In this document: positions 10,669-24,086 of the stretch, in pieces
How positions within the stretch are numbered: position 1 is the first letter of the stretch
Layout: each line of letters starts with the position of its first letter
NCBI RefSeq assembly: GCF_018873765.1
Contig: NC_057916.1
Span: 25,529,001 to 25,593,000, forward strand
Direction of reading: 5' to 3'
DNA: 64,000 nucleotides
From: Telopea speciosissima
Taxonomy: Eukaryota; Streptophyta; Magnoliopsida; Proteales; Proteaceae
Translations under genes and position numbers: made by a program
The notes under the pieces: model-generated
Databases searched by the model: none
What the model saw: the letters and a program-made list of their open reading frames with translations, nothing else
Told to the model about the DNA's origin: nothing

Positions 10669-13230
10669 CGGCGGAGCATAGTTAGATACCATCCTATAAA
10701 ATTTGGATCATATTCTTTATCATATAAATAGTTTAGCTTGAATTTGTAGTGAGCATTAGGAGTCTTAATCATTTGGGAGCTACGGTATTCCCTAACTCGA
10801 GTGGGAGCCAATTAGGAAAATTTAAGGGGCTTTGTTGTTTGTTAATAGGACTTGTGGTTAGAGGAGTCTATAAAAGGGTGATCTATGGGATGTGCAGGGT
10901 AGGTTATTTGAAAATTATAATCTTTTTAATCCTTTCCGCCTTTCTTTTCGGAGCTCTCTCATTGTTATCTGTTTGTCGTAGATGATGCATTGGTGCTGCT
11001 ATTGCAACTCGTGGTTGCAGTTTTTTCTAGTTCTATACCATGGATTTAAGGATACCTATTGGTGATCTGATTGTTCCTGATTGATAGCCCATAGGATTGG
11101 CTAATCCAGTGAGAGAAAGCTTTATTATACTACCATATTGGCTGATCCAGAAGGTATGATTTATTGGGTTGATGCTGTCCAACAATGATATGGGTTTGAT
11201 GATCTTACCATTCTGAATTTGGTCTTTAAAACCTTGTTCTCAATGCTATTAGTTGGTAAGACTAATCTTATTGGATATAGTTCTGTTTTTTCTATCAACC
11301 TTGGAGTTTTTTTATCGGGGAGATTAAAGGACTCTGAATCAGTTAGGCTGTCAAGAAGCACCTGCAGGACTTGGAAATTGGTTGATGGCTGGCTTTGGGA
11401 AAAGCGCGTAGAGGGTTTGAAAATAGAGGTTTCCAACTTCCATGAGTGATTAATCAAACCTAAATATCTTAAGTACATTGAACTTTGCTAACCCTTCTAA
11501 CCTGCTATTAAATCTGAGTGTGCCGATTTGAAATTGCAAATTTGACTTATTGGATGGGCTATATAAGGGTAAAATAATGTGTCGTGGTAGTTATGCTTGC
11601 TGTTTGGGCCTATTGCTGGTGTTATTTGAGTATTTGACTTAGCCATACATCAGGCATGGTTGCTGTTTTGAATTGATTGTGACACATGTCAGCTTAGGTG
11701 GTAGGCCAAAAAAGGATTTTACGACTAATAGGCTTCTATTTAGTCACTGCATCAAAGAAACAAGTACAAAATTTGATTCTCTCTTTAGAGGTGTTGCCTT
11801 GGGATAAACTAATACATTTGTTTAAATTTCCATCAACAGCTATTGAGGCCTTAAGAGTCTAGAACTAGGATTAGGATGGACATGGACAGAGATGTTATTT
11901 TACCAAGACATGGCAAAGAAAGAACAGGAAGGTGTGGCATAACACAGGCTGTGGCTGTGGCTGATAAGATAACCATCATGTGGTCCTTTTCAGTTATGTT
12001 CTGGTGATGTAACTGCCTCCATGCTCAAATCTTTTTTTGTAACTAACGGTTTCTTTTGGTAAGAATCATTGTTACAAGACAGATGGGAGGTGGTTGGCTG
12101 CAATGAAATCCACCTGTTCTAGATTATCTCAACTACAAAGAGGTCATAGTTGTGACTGTGGTGAAGGAGTTGAGACTCTGGAGGAATGATGTTGGTAGAG
12201 GAGGCGTAAAAATAGTTGTAAAAGGGTCTTAGATTTGGGGGGTATGAGGAAGAAGGCCTAGAGTGCATGTGAAGGATGTCCCAATTATTTATTGGACCTG
12301 AAGTGGATTGAGTTGTTTTCCATGTCAGTTTACGCAGCAGACATGCTGTTTGTTGGGATGGGTGTGGCTGGGATTATCTCCTCTACCATTTGTCAACATT
12401 GGTGTCACTGGCCTCCTATATGTTGGATTGTATGGAAAGCAAAATGTTAGATGCATTGCAGCATATAATTAGGCTGCGGTATTGTCTAATGTGACCATTG
12501 AAGTTCATGACATTAATCATCTGAGTGATATTTCAGTGGTCTAACTTTAATTATTAGTACATCATTGAGATAGGGGCAAATAATTCTCAATCAAACCTAA
12601 TGAGTGAAAAGTTGTATGATAGTTTCCAGATAGTATGTAACATCTTCAGTACTAAATTTTGTATTTTTGCCAGAAGAAATTATACTTATTTGCTCATGGA
12701 CTTTGTTATTCTATCATTTTTCGTGGAATGATGATTTACTTTGGTATGGGTTTGTACGTTGTTTTGATAGTAGAGATAGTGGGATAACACTATCCAAGAT
12801 AATTTGTCCTAGGAAATGGCATGTTCATTCCATAAACTGCGAATAGTGTGATTCATTAAAGGAACTGCCTAATAATCTGTTAGTACTGTATGGTCCAGTT
12901 TCTTGCATTTCTATGATATAGGATGAGTATACAGATAAGGTTAGTGGCTCAAAATTTGTTTGAGATTTTAATCCTCTTTTGAAAGTTGGATTCATAGTGT
13001 TACAAACAAGAAACTTCCTCAAGCTTCAAACGTTTGTGTTTTTCATGGGGGATGGGTAGGCAGTGGGTTGAACTCTAAGGTTCCGAAAACTCACCTCTTA
13101 ACAGGATCCCAAGAAACCCTAAAACCAGAATTTAGGTGATGTATAAAATTCAAGGTCAACACTTGGATGGGGTTCAAATTCTGGTCAGATGTAGCAGTCC
13201 AATAGTATATCGATTTTATGTAGTAGCAGA

Positions 13231-13613
13231 CATGGTACTAAATCTCGTTTCGTTTCGGTGTTTCGGTCTGACCGAAATTTCCGAGATACCGAAATTTCGT
13301 CGAAATATGGTATTTTTCTGTGGGTGTAAAATGCCAAAATAACCGAGATTTCCGAAATTTTCGAAACGAGATTACTGAAATTACCAAGATTTCTGAAACG
13401 AGATGACCGAAATTTCCGAAATATTTGAAATATTGCACGTGACTTTTTCAATATCTCGCGATATATCGTGAGTCCACAATATTTCGTCGATATCTCACGA
13501 GATCGTCGAAATATGGTATTTTTCCATTTCGGATTGGTATCGTATCTCGGACAGCTCGAGATATACGAAATTTGGCAAAATATCGCCGAAATTTCGCGAG
13601 ATTTTGAACTATG
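13231..13613. mobile_element. hAT-like MITE, CGAAATTTCG family, copy A
   Basis: The 383-bp element has imperfect 17-bp inverted ends (CATGGTACTAAATCTCG and, inverted, CATAGTTCAAAATCTCG). It is flanked by a perfect 8-bp direct duplication GTAGCAGA (13223-13230 and 13614-13621). An 8-bp duplication is the hAT signature. The interior is packed with CGAAATTTC/GAAATTTCCG palindromic words. It has no coding capacity; the ORFs here are chance translations of the repeat. Confidence 0.8.
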
Positions 13614-15040
13614 GTAGCAGATCAGATGGTCTGATGGCCACCAAGTCAAGGTCGAAGGACCCTCTTGGGAGTCCCTTTAAAACCGCAGAATATGGGTAGA
13701 ACCTGATGTACAGATTCCTCTTTATAAGTGATTCGATTCTGTTAAAAAAAAAAAAGGGCTACCTAATGTAGCTCTAGATAGGCAAAGGACCTACTAGAGG
13801 CCAGATATCCAGGATCTAATAATAAAGGAACCAAGGGGCTGCTGGTTCTGCAGTTGCAATAGGGCAGAATTGAAGTTTAGGTCAATTTCTAGGGTTATGT
13901 GTAGGGTATTGAGGTTGGATCTTATTTAGTAATGATAGGCAGGTCTAGGGGAGGCTAATGGTATAGGTTTGATGATGTTAAAAAAAATTAAAATTCAGAA
14001 ATTTAGGGTTAGGGTTTCGGGTTTTGGGAAAAGAGAAAGTGATGAGTTTTAGGGTTTATAGTGGAGGGTTTGGTCTAGGGTTTAGGTCGAGTTTCTCAAA
14101 TAGGAAGAGGGATGTTCGATCCAAATATGGGGGGTTTCTATTGGCTGGTTAGGTCTGGGCAGGTTTTAGGTTGTTTGAGGTTTTAATGAAGGTGAGGGGG
14201 ATTCTAGGGTTTGATGTAAGGATGGGGCAGGGGTTTCTGTCGAGTGTAGGGGAGGGAGTAAGGCTGCTAGGGATGAAGTTTGGATGAGACTGATGGAGGG
14301 GATTGGGCTGGACAGGTTATAGATGAGGCTAGGGTTTAGGAATTCAAATAACTTGAAAGGGGGGGGGGGTGTAGGGTAGGCTGTAGAGGATTAGGAGAAG
14401 GGAATGACTGAAAATATTAAATACTCACTGGAATTGCAGGTTCTTCAATGGCAGCAGCTGTGAACTTAGAAGGATAGAACCACCTTCAAACTTAGGGATC
14501 CTCCCGGCCGTCACGGTGCAAGGAGTCGTAGGAAATCCACCTACCCTTTCCACCTTGATAGAACCACAAGGATGCAAGCTCTCATGGAGTAGCAGCACAA
14601 AGTCTTTTTTATTTTTTTAATTAATCTACTGTGGGGGAGCCTCCCACGATATTCAATATTTATAATAAAAGTCCAATGGCCAAATCCTAATCTAAGCAAA
14701 ACACTCCGTCACTAAATCGTGGAGGGGTGGGGCCCTAATAAAACAACTTAAAAACTTAAAATAAAATGACCTAATTGTCCCTAACAACTTAAAACAAAAG
14801 ACTTAATAAAATTCACTTAAATTGAACCGTGGTTTGAACTGGTTCAATTTAAGTTTACAAATAAGCTGAAATAAAAACTAAGCATGGAAAATACTAGAAT
14901 GCAAATCTAAACTATGGCTCCCAAACTAAGCCCTAATTTCACGGCTGCTTCTTCTTCCTTCAGGTGTGGGCACTTGGTACTGCATCACTACCGCCAGGTC
15001 CTTTTGACAGATTCTTGCTGTGCTTCGTAACCTCACTAAT

Positions 15041-15479
15041 AGTAACATATAAACAGCAACTAAGGTAGATGTATTCTTCCCAAATTGCAGATTCAAATAA
15101 TCTTCCCACCAGTGGCCTGGATCAGAATCTCTCCAATCAATAGAGTTTTTCACTCGTCACTGTCTCTCACAGTACCATACTTTCACAGCAGCAAAAAGGC
15201 AAAGCCAATATCCTCAATCATCTAAATCGTGGGCAATAACATATAAACAGCAACTAAGGTAGATGATATTCTTCCCAAATTGCAGATTCAAATAAATTCC
15301 GGCAAGCTCTTTCAATTGGGGAAGTAAACAACAGCTTACTTGAGAAGGAAACATAGTATAGGAAGGGGATATGACTTTTGATTTCCCACCAGTGGCCTGG
15401 ATCAGGATCTCTCCAATCAATAGAGTTTCTCATTCGTCACTGTCTCTCACAGTACCATAGTTTCTCAGCAGCAAAAAGA
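15041..15479. repeat. Imperfect tandem duplication
   Basis: The segment 15041-15202 recurs at 15233-15479. Shared words include ACATATAAACAGCAACTAAG, CCCACCAGTGGCCTGGATCA and TCACTGTCTCTCACAGTACC. The second copy carries about 87 extra bases in its middle (roughly 15296-15383). The function is unknown; it probably lies inside an old retroelement. Confidence 0.75.
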
Positions 15480-15984
15480 TGGCCAATCTCTTCAATCAGC
15501 TAAATCGTGGGCAGCCTTTCAAGTAGTCTATTTAAAAGAAGAACTTCCTATTTACTTAGGTAACTTGTCTACCTACAATTACAAAGCAAATTGGAAACCC
15601 AAAAGAAAAGGAAACTTAGAAAACCCTCTACGCAAGATGAAGGTCTTAGACTGAAATTAAACACCTTAAAACAACAAATGACTTAAATAAAATAATTAGT
15701 TTCGTTTGTGTGCCCGTTTCTCTTTGTGGCTGGTTTATGTCTGTCTGGGTAGATTCGACACGAACGACAAGATGGAGAGGGAGGGAGGGGGGGGGGGGAG
15801 GGGGAGATGCAGGGGGCATAGATGGGTCAGGGGGGGTTAGTGGCAGGATGAGGGTAATTTAGGGATTTTAAATTACCAGGGAGAAAGAGAGGTTGAAGTT
15901 TGCTTTTCTGGGGGAATCGGAAAAAAGTTTGGGGTAAGGGAGTTGAGTAAATATAGGGGAGTGATAGAAATTTCCCCTTTTGTG

Positions 15985-16330
15985 TTAAAGTGTTATAGTT
16001 AGGCTGGAATATGACTCCATGAGTCCAGCCTTCTTGTTTCTTATTTTATTCAGAGTTTTAGTAGCAGTAAACTACCTCGATAGCAAGCTGTTGGCTGTAG
16101 GAGTTTTAGACTTGGTTCGAGTTCTGTTTATAGTCTTTTATTTAAACATTTGCAAGGGCTATGCCCTACCCACGAATTTGAGAAGTAATGAAATGCTTTT
16201 GCCTTGTTAGGCTTTGCATATGTGGGATTCAGGTGTGTTGACTCTTGTGGAATCAAGAGTGTCTAACTGCTTTGAGATTCAGTCGTGAACTCTGGTGGGA
16301 TTCCTTCCCTGCAGATCAGATGTGTTGGAC
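15985..16330 (+). repeat. LTR-like fragment
   Basis: It shares layout with 8037-8520: a TTTATAGTCTTTTATTT promoter-like stretch, then CTACCCACGAATTTGAGAAG, then a T-rich U5-like end. No TG...CA limits or target duplication could be fixed. Weak call. Confidence 0.3.
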
Positions 16331-17431
16331 CACTGGCATTGTCAAACTGCAGTGTACTGTGGGTTGTCATTGTTGGCAACATCTGAGCAGTGTCTGATGA
16401 TGTGGCAAGGCTCTAGAGTGAGTTGGCAGTGTCTGTGGACACGTGGCATCAGTGTCAGGGCTGCACTGGACTGTGGTGGCAGTACCAGTTTGTTGTTAAG
16501 CATGGAGGCCATTCTTGAAGCTAATTTGGGCAGGCCAAATGGGTGAGTGGGCCTCATTGCGTTGGGTGAGGTGTACTGGGTCCAGGGTAGCTCACAAAGT
16601 CCAAGGCAGCTCAGTGGTCAAGTTATTTTGGTTGGATTGGATCTCAGGGTAGTTTAGTCACTTCCAGGTGGACAATTGGTCTCCCATTGTTTACAGGGGC
16701 ATTCAGACTTTTTTGTGTCAAGTGATTGACGTGTCAGGGCCATGTGGCTTGTACGAACTGAGGTGGTAGAGCCACCTGGACCAGCAAGAGTCAGCACCAG
16801 AGCAGCAGCCATGGCCGAGGGCCACAGCACAAGGGCTGCAAGCCTGCAACACCTCAGCTCACGGCCAAGGACAATGCGAGGGGCCACATGCAGCCACGCT
16901 CGCATAGGGGTGTAGCCTGTGTCAACCACACTCACATTTGCCTTGCACACCATGCGCATGCATGCCAGTCAAGCCCGCAGGTGCAGGCCTGCGGCTGGGG
17001 CCCCACTTGAAAATCTGTCGAAGTGTTTGAACATCTGTGAGTTGTTCGACTGAATGTAAATGAAAGGGCTTTAAATGTTGCTTTCGGTGAGTGTTTCGTA
17101 TTCTTAGGGGTCGATCTTTAAATACTGAAAATTAGCGGAAGCAAATATTAAGGCTCATTTGATGGAAGGGCTGTGTGTGATTAAAGACAAGTCGGGAGTG
17201 GTGCCAAATTAATGGATCAGATTGGAGCCACGTTAGACTTATTTCAATCCCAAGGTTGAGTTTAAAGTGAGCAAGGTGTGGTTTTAAGGGCATTGAAGAT
17301 TCCATCGAGCATATATTCATTGGTTGAGTGCACCATAAGCGGTGACTGGCATCACACAATCATTTCCAGAACAGTTATAACATGTGCATATTTGAAACTT
17401 TAATGATTCTCTTTTATGCTATCCAAGAAGT

Positions 17432-17706
17432 CATGGTTCAATATCTCGATTTCCCAAGTTTCTGAGATGAAACATTTATGTAGTACTGTATCGACCAAGT
17501 TTCGACATGTTTCGATAATATTTCGGAAAATTCGATTACTTTGGACCAAAAATACAAGTTTCGACCAATTTCGACCAGCCCAGTTTCGACCAGTTTTGAC
17601 CAGCCCATGACATGCTGAGCTTTGCCCAAAAAATTGGTCGAAACCTGGGAAATCTCGCTTTCCTAGCTGGTAGAAATCAGCCTCGGCACCGAGTTCTTGA
17701 ACCTTG
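17432..17706. mobile_element. hAT-like MITE, CGAAATTTCG family, copy C
   Basis: The 275-bp element has ends CATGGTTCAATATCTCG and (inverted) CAAGGTTCAAGAACTCG, matching copy A's termini. The interior is rich in TTTCGACCA words. No convincing 8-bp duplication is visible, so it is probably older or truncated. Confidence 0.55.
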
Positions 17707-18159
17707 TTAGCCATCCAACGCTTGTGGTAATCTAACGGCCACGATTAGTGATTCCAGTATCAAACAATCAATGGTCGAAATATTGTTGGCTACTTTTTCG
17801 CGTGACGGATCATCACACCAGGAGGATTCCAATCTCTCAGCCCTGATCAATCCTTGCTCGCGTGTTCTGCGCTGACCAGATCGGATAAGTTCAGGCGGTT
17901 AGGACCTAATCCGAGTATTTGTGATCCAGGTCTGACGGTGCTGGTACACCTTGTCCTCTAGTGTTATGCAAGTGTATGTTTGGCCCCAGAGAGATTCTCT
18001 TTCCTGCCTTCTGGATGGCCCAACTTCACAGGGGCATAAGTTGGTCATTACACCTCCAATTGAGGTGATCCAAATTGTATTTCTCCCATTTTCGATTCTC
18101 TAGCTGCTGAAACGTATAAAACAGTGAAAAGGTGCTTTAGAACTCAAGCTTTTGTAGAA

Positions 18160-18720
18160 AAACAATAAAAGAGCTTGTAAGGCTTATAGGATTGCATTAA
18201 ACACATTCAACCATTTGTCTTGTGGCCGTTGAAGACTATTGAAGGTGCTCCTTGCCATTAATAGAAGGTTGAGTGTGTCCATGTGCAAGGATACTTGAAG
18301 AATCAAGTTTCTCCATCTGTAAGGAGTTAGTTAAAGATTACAGTGATTGTCTGGGGACCACAGTGAAGCTCCCACACACTGTGATTACTCCGGGGAGGTA
18401 ATCACTTGATTCTATAAGTCCTTTTATTGACCCAGGTTGAATTTCTTGTAAACCTAAGGCATTGCATTGTAAGGGTGGGACTTGTATTCATTTTGATATA
18501 TTCATTGTAACCTTTCAAGTAGGGACTTGATAGGAGTTGGGGTTGGTGCCCTATTTGAGTTGTAGCTTGGATTGAAGAAGGTGTTGTAGCACCTGAACTG
18601 TTGTAGCAGTCACAATTATGTTCAGTATAGGGCAATATACAAGACCCTGGTTAGGGTATTGCTCCGTGGATGTAGGCAACTTGCCGAACAATTTATACTG
18701 TGTTTAATGTGTGTGTGATT
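18160..18720 (+). repeat. Copia-type LTR fragment, fossil
   Basis: The words GTAAACCTAAGGCATTGCAT and TCCGTGGATGTAGGCAACTT (followed by GCCGAAC) are typical of plant Ty1/copia LTR R-U5 regions. The 5' limit is uncertain, and no internal coding region follows before the MITE at 18794. Confidence 0.45.
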
Positions 18721-18793
18721 GTATGTTGTGGATACATTGGAGTGTTGTGAATGTATGCAAGATGGGTATGCTTTGTTTGGTAGACCTGGCCAC

Positions 18794-19812
18794 CATAGTA
18801 CTAAATCTTGCCGAAATTTCGAGATGAAATGCACCATCGAATTGAAAAAGACCATATTTAGGTTGAAATTTCAACTAGTTGTGACATTTCGCCTAAATAT
18901 CGGCCTACTATTACAAAGCCCAGTTATAAAAGGGCAGAAACTCGTGGGTCTCAGTCGAAATTTCGACCGAGACCTCACCAGAGTGTTCTTTGTGCTCCTA
19001 TTTTGACTCCAAAGGTTGGTTTTTGCTATATTGAGGTCCATTCTTCGAATTTTCGTCATATCAACGTTAGAAATACTTGGGAAAACAACATTGAAGCTTC
19101 CTAGCACATATTTGTAGCCTTCTCCACTGCTCAAGGTAAAAGTTTTTTCTCCAAAAGTGTTTTTTTTTTTTGAAAAAAAAAAAGAGATTAATTTACATGG
19201 CAACTGTGGAGGATTATACTCGTTTCTTCTCTCAGACTATGATGTGGCATTCATATGTCCTTCAGTCAGACAACAATGCACATCAACTCCAGCGGATCAT
19301 GAGTGGGGTTGATCCAAGAAGGCGCAACAGTTATTACTAGTAGACAGTTGTATTAGAATTTACGAAAGTGCATGTGTATTAAGCCTATTGACTATTGTAA
19401 TCTTGGCTATGTACTTAAATCTATGATTATGACTTTATGAGTTTAAAGTCTACCATTGACTTCATCTTTTTATGATTTACTTGTTTAAATTTTGAATTGC
19501 TTATTATGTCTTCTAGTACTTAGACAATGTGTATTTAACTATTTATACAACAGGATCTGACCGTATACTGTCAATATACAACTGGATCCCACCGTATACT
19601 GTCAATCAAGGGTGCAAATCCAAAACACCAGTTTGAGTGACTAGTTTTGCAATATGAACATTTAACTATGTTTATATAGCTTAAAATAGGGTTTCCATAA
19701 AGTATCAGACCTTAATTTGGCCTAAAACTCACCAAAATGACCCACCAAAATTGGGCCTGGAAAATACCAAATTTTGTTATCTTGGCCTGCTGAGACGAGA
19801 TTTTGAAATATG
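18794..19812. mobile_element. hAT-like element, CGAAATTTCG family, copy B (long form)
   Basis: The 1019-bp element has ends CATAGTACTAAATCTTG and (inverted) CATATTTCAAAATCTCG. The flanks carry an 8-bp duplication differing at one base (CTGGCCAC at 18786-18793, CTGGCCGC at 19813-19820). It shares the palindromic CGAAATTTCG interior near its left end, but most of the middle is unrelated to copies A and C and contains a short direct repeat with CCGTATACTGTCAAT (near 19560-19605). No transposase is recognised. Confidence 0.7.
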
Positions 19813-19820
19813 CTGGCCGC

Positions 19821-22800
19821 TATGTGGTAGCATGGTAGACAAGCATTCGACTGTGTGGTGATACTGGTAAACTTGGGAGTGCCTCAGCCAGTCTGTGTGA
19901 ATTAGTAGGGAGTGCAAGGAGTGAGACAGTCAGGGTCAGTGTTTGGAAGGAATTTTTTGAGAGACATTGTTGACGCCCCCCCGCCCCCCCCTCTTCCATC
20001 TGGGAACCTTCAAGATGGGTTTCTGAGATTAGGTGGATTCCTGATCATATCCTTCTTTTATTTCTTTTCTTTGTCAATCAAAATCAAGTCAGATTTTTTA
20101 AACTGCTTTCCTGTGATTTATATTTCAGTTCTAGATTACAAATTAGTTTAAGTCTTAGTTATTGAGTTAATCATTGACATATCTCTGCTGATTCATGCTA
20201 TTGATTTGCATAACAGGTATTGGTTCAGGTTCTGTTTATTCGCAGTTTTCAAATCAATTTTCAGAATTCCTACTGAGAGTTAACCTCTTCAAAAACTCTT
20301 TTCTGATCCGGTTTCTTGAATCTGAGTTCAGAATACTGTTCTGTTTCTATTACTGTATAATTGCTGATATTTCTATTCAAAATCATTAAATATCCAACCG
20401 TCGCTTTCAGAAATCCTACTTCAAGTCTGCTGTCTAAAAACTTAGTTTCTGAATGATTCCTGTTTTCGGCTACTGGTTTATTCAACTTTTCAATTTCTTA
20501 GCTGAATTGTGATGCTGTCTTGCGATTTTGCATTACTCGATGTCTGTATATCTGTCCATCAGATTCAAACCAAATTTGGAAGGATTACTTACCAAGTTAA
20601 AGACCAGTCTTCAACCAGAATTTGAACACAATCAGACAAGTCCTTTTTGAGATATCCAAGTTCTCTTGAATCTTGGTTTATCCCTTACTCGTGACTTGTC
20701 GCAAGCTGATCTCCCACTGGATCTCACTGGTTCAGGGTTAGCACTGCATTACCATGGCACCTAGATGATGGTTGTACAGGATCAAGTTGCCAAGGTGGGT
20801 GCCATACTTCTAACCAATGGGGCCTAATGACCACTGCCTTTTTCTAAATTTCATTGCACTTCAACCAAACTGTGCAGGTGCCTTCATAACCCTGCTCTCT
20901 TCTTAAATTTCATTTCAATTCCAACTAAATGGGACCGCTATGGAGCCCCTCCCCTATTTCCTAACTTCTATTTCTTAAAACCTAAGGGCTTCCAAACCTT
21001 GCCCTCTTTGGTGCAGGCTCCTACTCCTACTACTATCCCAATGGAGAGGACTCAACCAAATGCCTGGAGAGCAATCGACGCCAGGTACAAGCTCTAGAGG
21101 TTTCAGTGAGGCCTTGAGCCCAAGGAGACGTGTCTTGTCTATCTAGAACCATCTTATCACCTAGGTGATACGTTGACAACTATGCCCTAGTGGTAGTTGC
21201 TAAATTGCAATAGTCGTTATGACGCAATGTTTAATTAGGAAACAAAACTTAGTTTTTGTCCCTGGATAAGGTGGAAGAAGGAATAGCTCAGAGTTTATAA
21301 ATATATTTTTCTCTAATTTGTAGTTTTTTGGATTATGGGATGAAAGTTTGGTCATTTCCTGTAGGAATTTTTATTGGTTTCTTTGAGTCAAGCTTTTGCG
21401 ACTGTAGGACCATCTTTCATCCCCCCCCCCCCCGGCGGCCAAATGAATACTGCAGCACTTTTATAATCTGTTTGTTCACTTAATTCTCTCTCCCCGTCCC
21501 CTGTTCCTCCGTAAATTTTGATTTCTCTTCCTTTTTTCTTACCAATTTTGTTCTCTATTCTAAGCATCCTCCCTGCTAGTGTTTTTTTGGGTGGTGGGGG
21601 GGTTGTTTATGTCCTGATCTGCTAAAACCAGCCACCTCCTGGGTTTAATGGTTGCAGCTTTACTAGTCAAAGTGGGTGGGGTCCAGCGTATAACATTTTG
21701 CATTTGAATTTTGAGTTTTTGGGATTTGTTCTTCATTTACATAGTGTAATTATGATGTCGGTTATTAATAAGTCTAATTAGGTGTCATTTCTTTGCTTCC
21801 AACTAATACTGTACTTTTGGAATCACAAAACTGGTTTCATAGGGGTAATTAAACTTGTAATTAAACAAGGAAACAGGGAGAGGGTTTTCCAAACTGTGAC
21901 TATGATTCCCCTTCTATGAGTGATTTGTTCATCTTTATGCTGGGACCATGTCAATAAGTGACATTGAAGATCCATATGATGCTGTAAAACAACTGTTTAA
22001 GCGAGGAAAAAATCATTCCCCAGGTATGAATACATGAAATGAACAGGAAGGAAGCTATAGGATGTGCACTAATTCTGAGGATGGAATTCTAGTCATTTCC
22101 AACGGATGTTATCTTTAACTAATTACATCCCAGTCATTGCCTAAAACTTACAGTATTCTCATGTGATATTTGAGACTAAACTATCATTGATTTGGTATTA
22201 AAAATCTCACCCTCACTGAACTATTTAAATTTGGTATTCTCATGTGATATTTGAGACTAAATTTGCATTATATACTTCTGATTTTACACTAAATTTGCTA
22301 ATTTCTAAAACTGCAATAACCTTGATGTTACTGAACTTTGAGTATCCTTTATATTTCATAATAGTTCTAGATAGCTTTTGTAAATAAACATAACGATATC
22401 TGATGATATTAGATGGCCAGAGTAACATGACTGTTTAGTCAGACATGAGGCCAAAATGTCAAAGAAACGTAGCTTGGAGAAGAGGTAGTAAGGGTTTCTC
22501 TCATAAGAAAGGATTTTGAACTGGGAATCAGGGTCAAATTAGTCCCTGCCAATTCTGATTCGATAATCGGTCGGAATCCATCCCAAAAATACTAGAGTTG
22601 ACCACTCCGGAATGGCCAGAATTAAGATTGGTCACAGCCGATTCTGATCCGAATTGGCCGAACAGTTTCTGGTTTTGAAACAATGTGTTGGGGCTGTTTT
22701 TTCTGAATTTTTGGACAATATATCAATGTTAATCAAAGGTGATTTATTCATTCTCAAGATAGTATGGGATGCCCAACGTTGACTAGTGATTCTGTTAATT

Positions 22801-23965
22801 TCCCATCCAAGTTGGGCGTTTTTGGCATTGGATTCAAAATTGAGTTGCAGAGCTTACAATAAGGTCTAGAGGAAGATTGCAATGGATGGGCATGACCTTC
22901 AAATGGACAGGATTCTTTGTGCTCTGTTGCCTGAATTGTTTTTATCACATGATGATTATGTAGTGGAGGAATTTTCCCTGGTTATAAGTGTTAGCAATAG
23001 TGTGACTTATGTTCAGCTGGTATAATTATGAGATCAATTTCCTTGGAGGGCTGTCAATAACTAATGTTTTTAAGGTAATTTTACTCATCCTTCACAGTCA
23101 CTAAATCAACATCATAGTTTACTGCTTGTGGAAACCATAAACGAGACAAAGCTTAGTTTTATAGAGGATGATTTGGTTCAGGGTTGTGTAGTGTGGTTTC
23201 TGGAGTTGGAAGGGCTACCATCGAGTTTGGTATGTTAAACTATTGTGATTAAACCTGAAGACTGAGGAACAGACCAGCAATGTTAATGGATTTGGTTGCC
23301 AGTCATTTTTATCATCATCATGCTTCAATTACCTGAAAAGTGGAGTGAATGGATAATATTGATTTTGAACCAAACCTGATGTTTTAGATAGGACAGTGAT
23401 GATTCTTTTAGTGTAGTGGATTTGGTAGTGTTCACAATAAGGATCTTTGCTGCTTCTAATGCTTCTTCGTGCTTTTTGTTTTGTTTTGTTGGTACAAAAT
23501 TAATTAATTCAATTCAGAAGTCATCAGAATTCAAAAAGTACATCTGAAAGCCAAACAGAATGCATTTACAACCATAACTCAGAGAATGAATGATAGTTAC
23601 AATCTGATGAGCTTCCTTATTTACAGACGTAGACAGGGTAGACACATGAGTTTCAAATAATTAGCTAATATCAGGTAAACTTTAATGTCATGAAAAAGCT
23701 CCTTGTAATTGTAAAGTTATCTTATTCGAGCTGCTACCCTATTTTTCTTTGCATTCCCTTCCACATTCAAGTGCATTCTGCACTGCAACTAATATCCCTT
23801 GAGCAAGAAGTGAACTGTATGCTCGGCCATATGAAGGCAACGAATTTTCGCTCAGCATTTCATCAGTTTAAATTATTGTTCCTTCCGAACAGGAAGTTGG
23901 GAAATCAAGTTTTCTGGGTTCTTTCTTAGGATCAACCCATTTTCAATCCCATGTTCATGTAAAAG
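19821..23965. other. Non-coding spacer, no gene recognised
   Basis: There are long C runs (19977-19991, 21421-21434) and moderately T-rich sequence. A segment at 22530-22680 is rich in GATTCNGATCCGAATTGGCC words, suggesting another degraded MITE. A duplicated GGTATTCTCATGTGATATTT occurs near 22150 and 22232. 20200-20700 resembles an old retroelement leader but carries no diagnostic motif. Confidence 0.45.
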
Positions 23966-24086
23966 AAAAATAAATTTTAAAATGCAAAATACAAAACAGA
24001 AAAGAAGATTGCAATCTAGAAGAGGGTTGATGCAGGGAGAAAAGCATTTAAATCCATAAATGAGAAGGAAAAAAAAAAACTGAATG

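Larger units (their letters stand above)
7187..13222. other. Long non-coding spacer, no gene recognised
   Basis: The stretch has poly-G runs (7259-7271, 9315-9325) and short scattered ORFs without family resemblance. It holds an LTR-like fragment (8037-8520) and a SINE/RTE tail (10623-10668). Between 9400 and 10160 the composition is somewhat more balanced, but I see no exon supported by splice sites and protein similarity. Non-coding transcripts cannot be excluded. Confidence 0.5.
13622..17431. other. Non-coding spacer with retroelement-like debris
   Basis: 13900-14400 is GGGTTTAGG-rich sequence. 14400-15700 looks like non-coding retroelement interior and holds an imperfect local duplication. 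15780-15815 is a long G/A tract. 16200-17100 is GC-richer but has no supported exon. Small ORFs here do not resemble known families. Confidence 0.5.

Noticed and set aside
13185-13649. 154-residue minus-strand ORF
   Set aside because: It is a translation of the palindromic MITE at 13231-13613; both strands and several frames are open because of the repeat.
22490-22680. Additional MITE with CCGATTC words
   Set aside because: Composition is suggestive, but no inverted ends or target duplication could be identified.
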